Source: Flavobacteriales bacterium (lineage in GTDB: Bacteria > Bacteroidota > Bacteroidia > Flavobacteriales_D > Crocinitomicaceae). Taken from it: a DNA stretch of 63,975 nucleotides. The number at the start of each line of letters is the position of its first letter. The stretch's first letter is position 1. The stretch lies in contig CANLAQ010000010.1 of the NCBI GenBank assembly GCA_947488235.1, forward strand, positions 1 through 63,975, in the 5' to 3' direction. The notes under the pieces are model-generated. The model searched no databases. It was given only the letters and a program-made list of their open reading frames with translations, and was not told the DNA's origin. Both the position numbers and the translations under genes were made by a program. Shown here one piece after another: positions 63,254 to 63,975 of this stretch.

Positions 63254-63342
63254 AGGAAGGATTTTTAAGTTGTTTTTATAGTTATCGTCCTTAAACTTAG
63301 GAAATTAATTATTGCGAAACAAATATTTATCACATTTAATGA

Positions 63343-63579
63343 ATTGATTTTCAGTTCTCTGGTTTCGCTGCAGGTTACAAAAGCGTGAATAGATCTTCAA
63401 TAACAACTCCCAATGATCCAAATAATACAGATTTGTCTGTGAATGGTGCATTTGTACCTGTTACTATGCGACTAGCAATTGGGACAAAAATTTATTTCAC
63501 ACCTAATATTGGTGCACATGTAGAAATGGGTGCTTTCGTTGGAGGCTTGCTTCAATTTGGTTTATCCGCCAAATTCTAG
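63343..63579 (+). pseudogene. C-terminal remnant of an outer-membrane beta-barrel protein
   Basis: The frame from 63343 to the TAG at 63579 reads as the end of an opacity-type barrel: GYKSVNRSSITTP, then MRLAIGTKIYFTPNIGAHV and GGLLQFGLSAKF, with terminal Phe as in last strands. The frame is closed by a TGA at 63340, and the sequence before it is AT-rich with no barrel-like frame on the plus strand. A GTG at 63385 could start only 64 residues. It is therefore a decayed or truncated gene rather than a complete one. Confidence 0.6.
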
Positions 63580-63596
63580 TGCATAATCCATAAAAC

Positions 63597-63637
63597 AAAA
63601 AAGCCATTCAATTAATTTTGAATGGCTTTTTTGTTTT
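63597..63637. terminator. Bidirectional terminator between the remnant and aconitase
   Basis: A 15 bp perfect stem (63597-63611 with 63618-63632) with a 6-base loop, flanked by an A run on the left and a T run on the right, so it can end transcripts from both sides. It lies 18 bp from the aconitase stop and 18 bp from the remnant's stop. Confidence 0.92.
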
Positions 63638-63654
63638 TGAGCATTAAGTAAAGC

Positions 63655-63975
63655 TTAGTGCTCCATTAACTTGATCAAATTTAATGCTGATCCGGCTTTG
63701 AACCAGTCAATTTGGGAAGCATTGTAAGTATGATTTACCGTTATTGTTTCTTTCTGACCATTACTGTGCACAATTTCTAAATGCAAAGGCGCATCAGGGG
63801 AGAACGATTTTAAGTCAATAAAATTGAAGATATCATCTTCTTTTATCTTATCATAATCAGCTTCATTAGCAAAAGTCAAACCCAACATTCCTTGCTTTTT
63901 CAAATTGGTCTCGTGAATTCTCGCAAATGATTTTACTAGCACCGCTTTAACACCCAAATGTCTTGGCTCCATTGC
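63655..63975 (-). CDS. Aconitate hydratase, C-terminal end (5' truncated by the window edge)
   Basis: 107 residues are visible, through codon 63973-63975. The sequence [20 protein letters not shown] followed by [23 protein letters not shown] is the C-terminal swivel-domain block of aconitase, which converts citrate to isocitrate with a [4Fe-4S] cluster. The Ser in [10 protein letters not shown] is an active-site residue. The next codon upstream encodes Ala (AMEPRH), as in homologues. The ATG at 63972 is internal. The bidirectional terminator follows. Confidence 0.93.
   Translation of the reverse strand, partial: AMEPRHLGVKAVLVKSFARIHETNLKKQGMLGLTFANEADYDKIKEDDIFNFIDLKSFSPDAPLHLEIVHSNGQKETITVNHTYNASQIDWFKAGSALNLIKLMEH

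Noticed and set aside
63385..63579. A complete 64-residue gene starting at GTG
   Set aside because: The open frame extends upstream of the GTG, has no signal peptide, and reads as only the last strands of a barrel; a remnant explains it better.

Overview
This window is a compact, AT-rich chromosomal segment of a Bacteroidota bacterium (phylum formerly Bacteroidetes). The evidence is consistent: gldF/gldG, three proteins with type IX secretion (T9SS) sorting tails (one type B, two type A), a PafA-type alkaline phosphatase, the DUF5686 and 'coaX-OMP-lptC' arrangement, a bifunctional DAHP synthase/chorismate mutase, and promoters of the Bacteroidota form TTG-N17..21-TAnnTTTG. The gene set looks like a flavobacterial or saprospiral lineage, but I cannot settle the order. 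I see no prophage, insertion sequence, CRISPR array or plasmid gene; almost everything is core chromosome.

Layout. 1-1784: end of an M1 metallopeptidase and a GNAT acetyltransferase. 1773-8736 (minus): queG-ruvB, then a purQ-purD-CNNM-HAD run and a membrane protein. 8883-9919 (plus): DksA-like regulator and lspA. 9921-15270 (minus): coaX, an outer-membrane protein, lptC, a small membrane protein and a DUF5686 outer-membrane protein. 15439-15511: tRNA-Phe with promoter and terminator, followed by about 400 bp without genes that holds short repeats. 15910-19856: a secreted TPR-like protein, a GEVED lipoprotein and a type B T9SS protein. 20102-26046: epimerase, transglutaminase-like protein, peroxiredoxin, trigger factor, tRNA-Leu and mlaF/mlaE. 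26123-28832 (plus): SprT-like protease, manC, dusB. 28829-32721 (minus): a three-gene envelope operon of unknown function. 32757-35531 (minus): dnaA-yigZ-SRAP. 35792-38583 (plus): thioesterase, ureohydrolase and SirB1-like protein, with a small lipoprotein between them on the minus strand. 38585-44431 (minus): dnaN-rlmN, then gldF-gldG-DUF4340. 44603-46052: cold-shock protein, monooxygenase-like protein, SAM hydrolase. 46143-48062 (plus): phoH-purC. 48067-51903 (minus): response regulator, von Willebrand D-domain protein and pafA. 52089-53434: second response regulator and tsaB. 53431-55125: M23 peptidase. 55218-59745 (plus): zapB-like, zapA, rny, aroG/chorismate mutase and aroA. 59749-63253 (minus): two T9SS type A proteins flanking a collagen-like protein with a C-terminal S74 chaperone. 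The end holds a beta-barrel remnant and the 3' end of aconitase.

How it works together. Replication and repair genes (ruvB, dnaA, SRAP, dnaN) lie among translation and RNA genes (queG, dusB, rlmN, tsaB, rny, trigger factor, two tRNAs), purine and shikimate biosynthesis, and envelope assembly (lspA, lptC, mla, M23, gldFG and the T9SS clients). The best candidates for new biology are the response regulator/VWD/PafA run, the unnamed envelope operon at 28829-32721, the SRAP gene beside dnaA, a UUCG-tetraloop terminator placed in the leader of a small lipoprotein gene, and the collagen/S74 protein set between T9SS clients.
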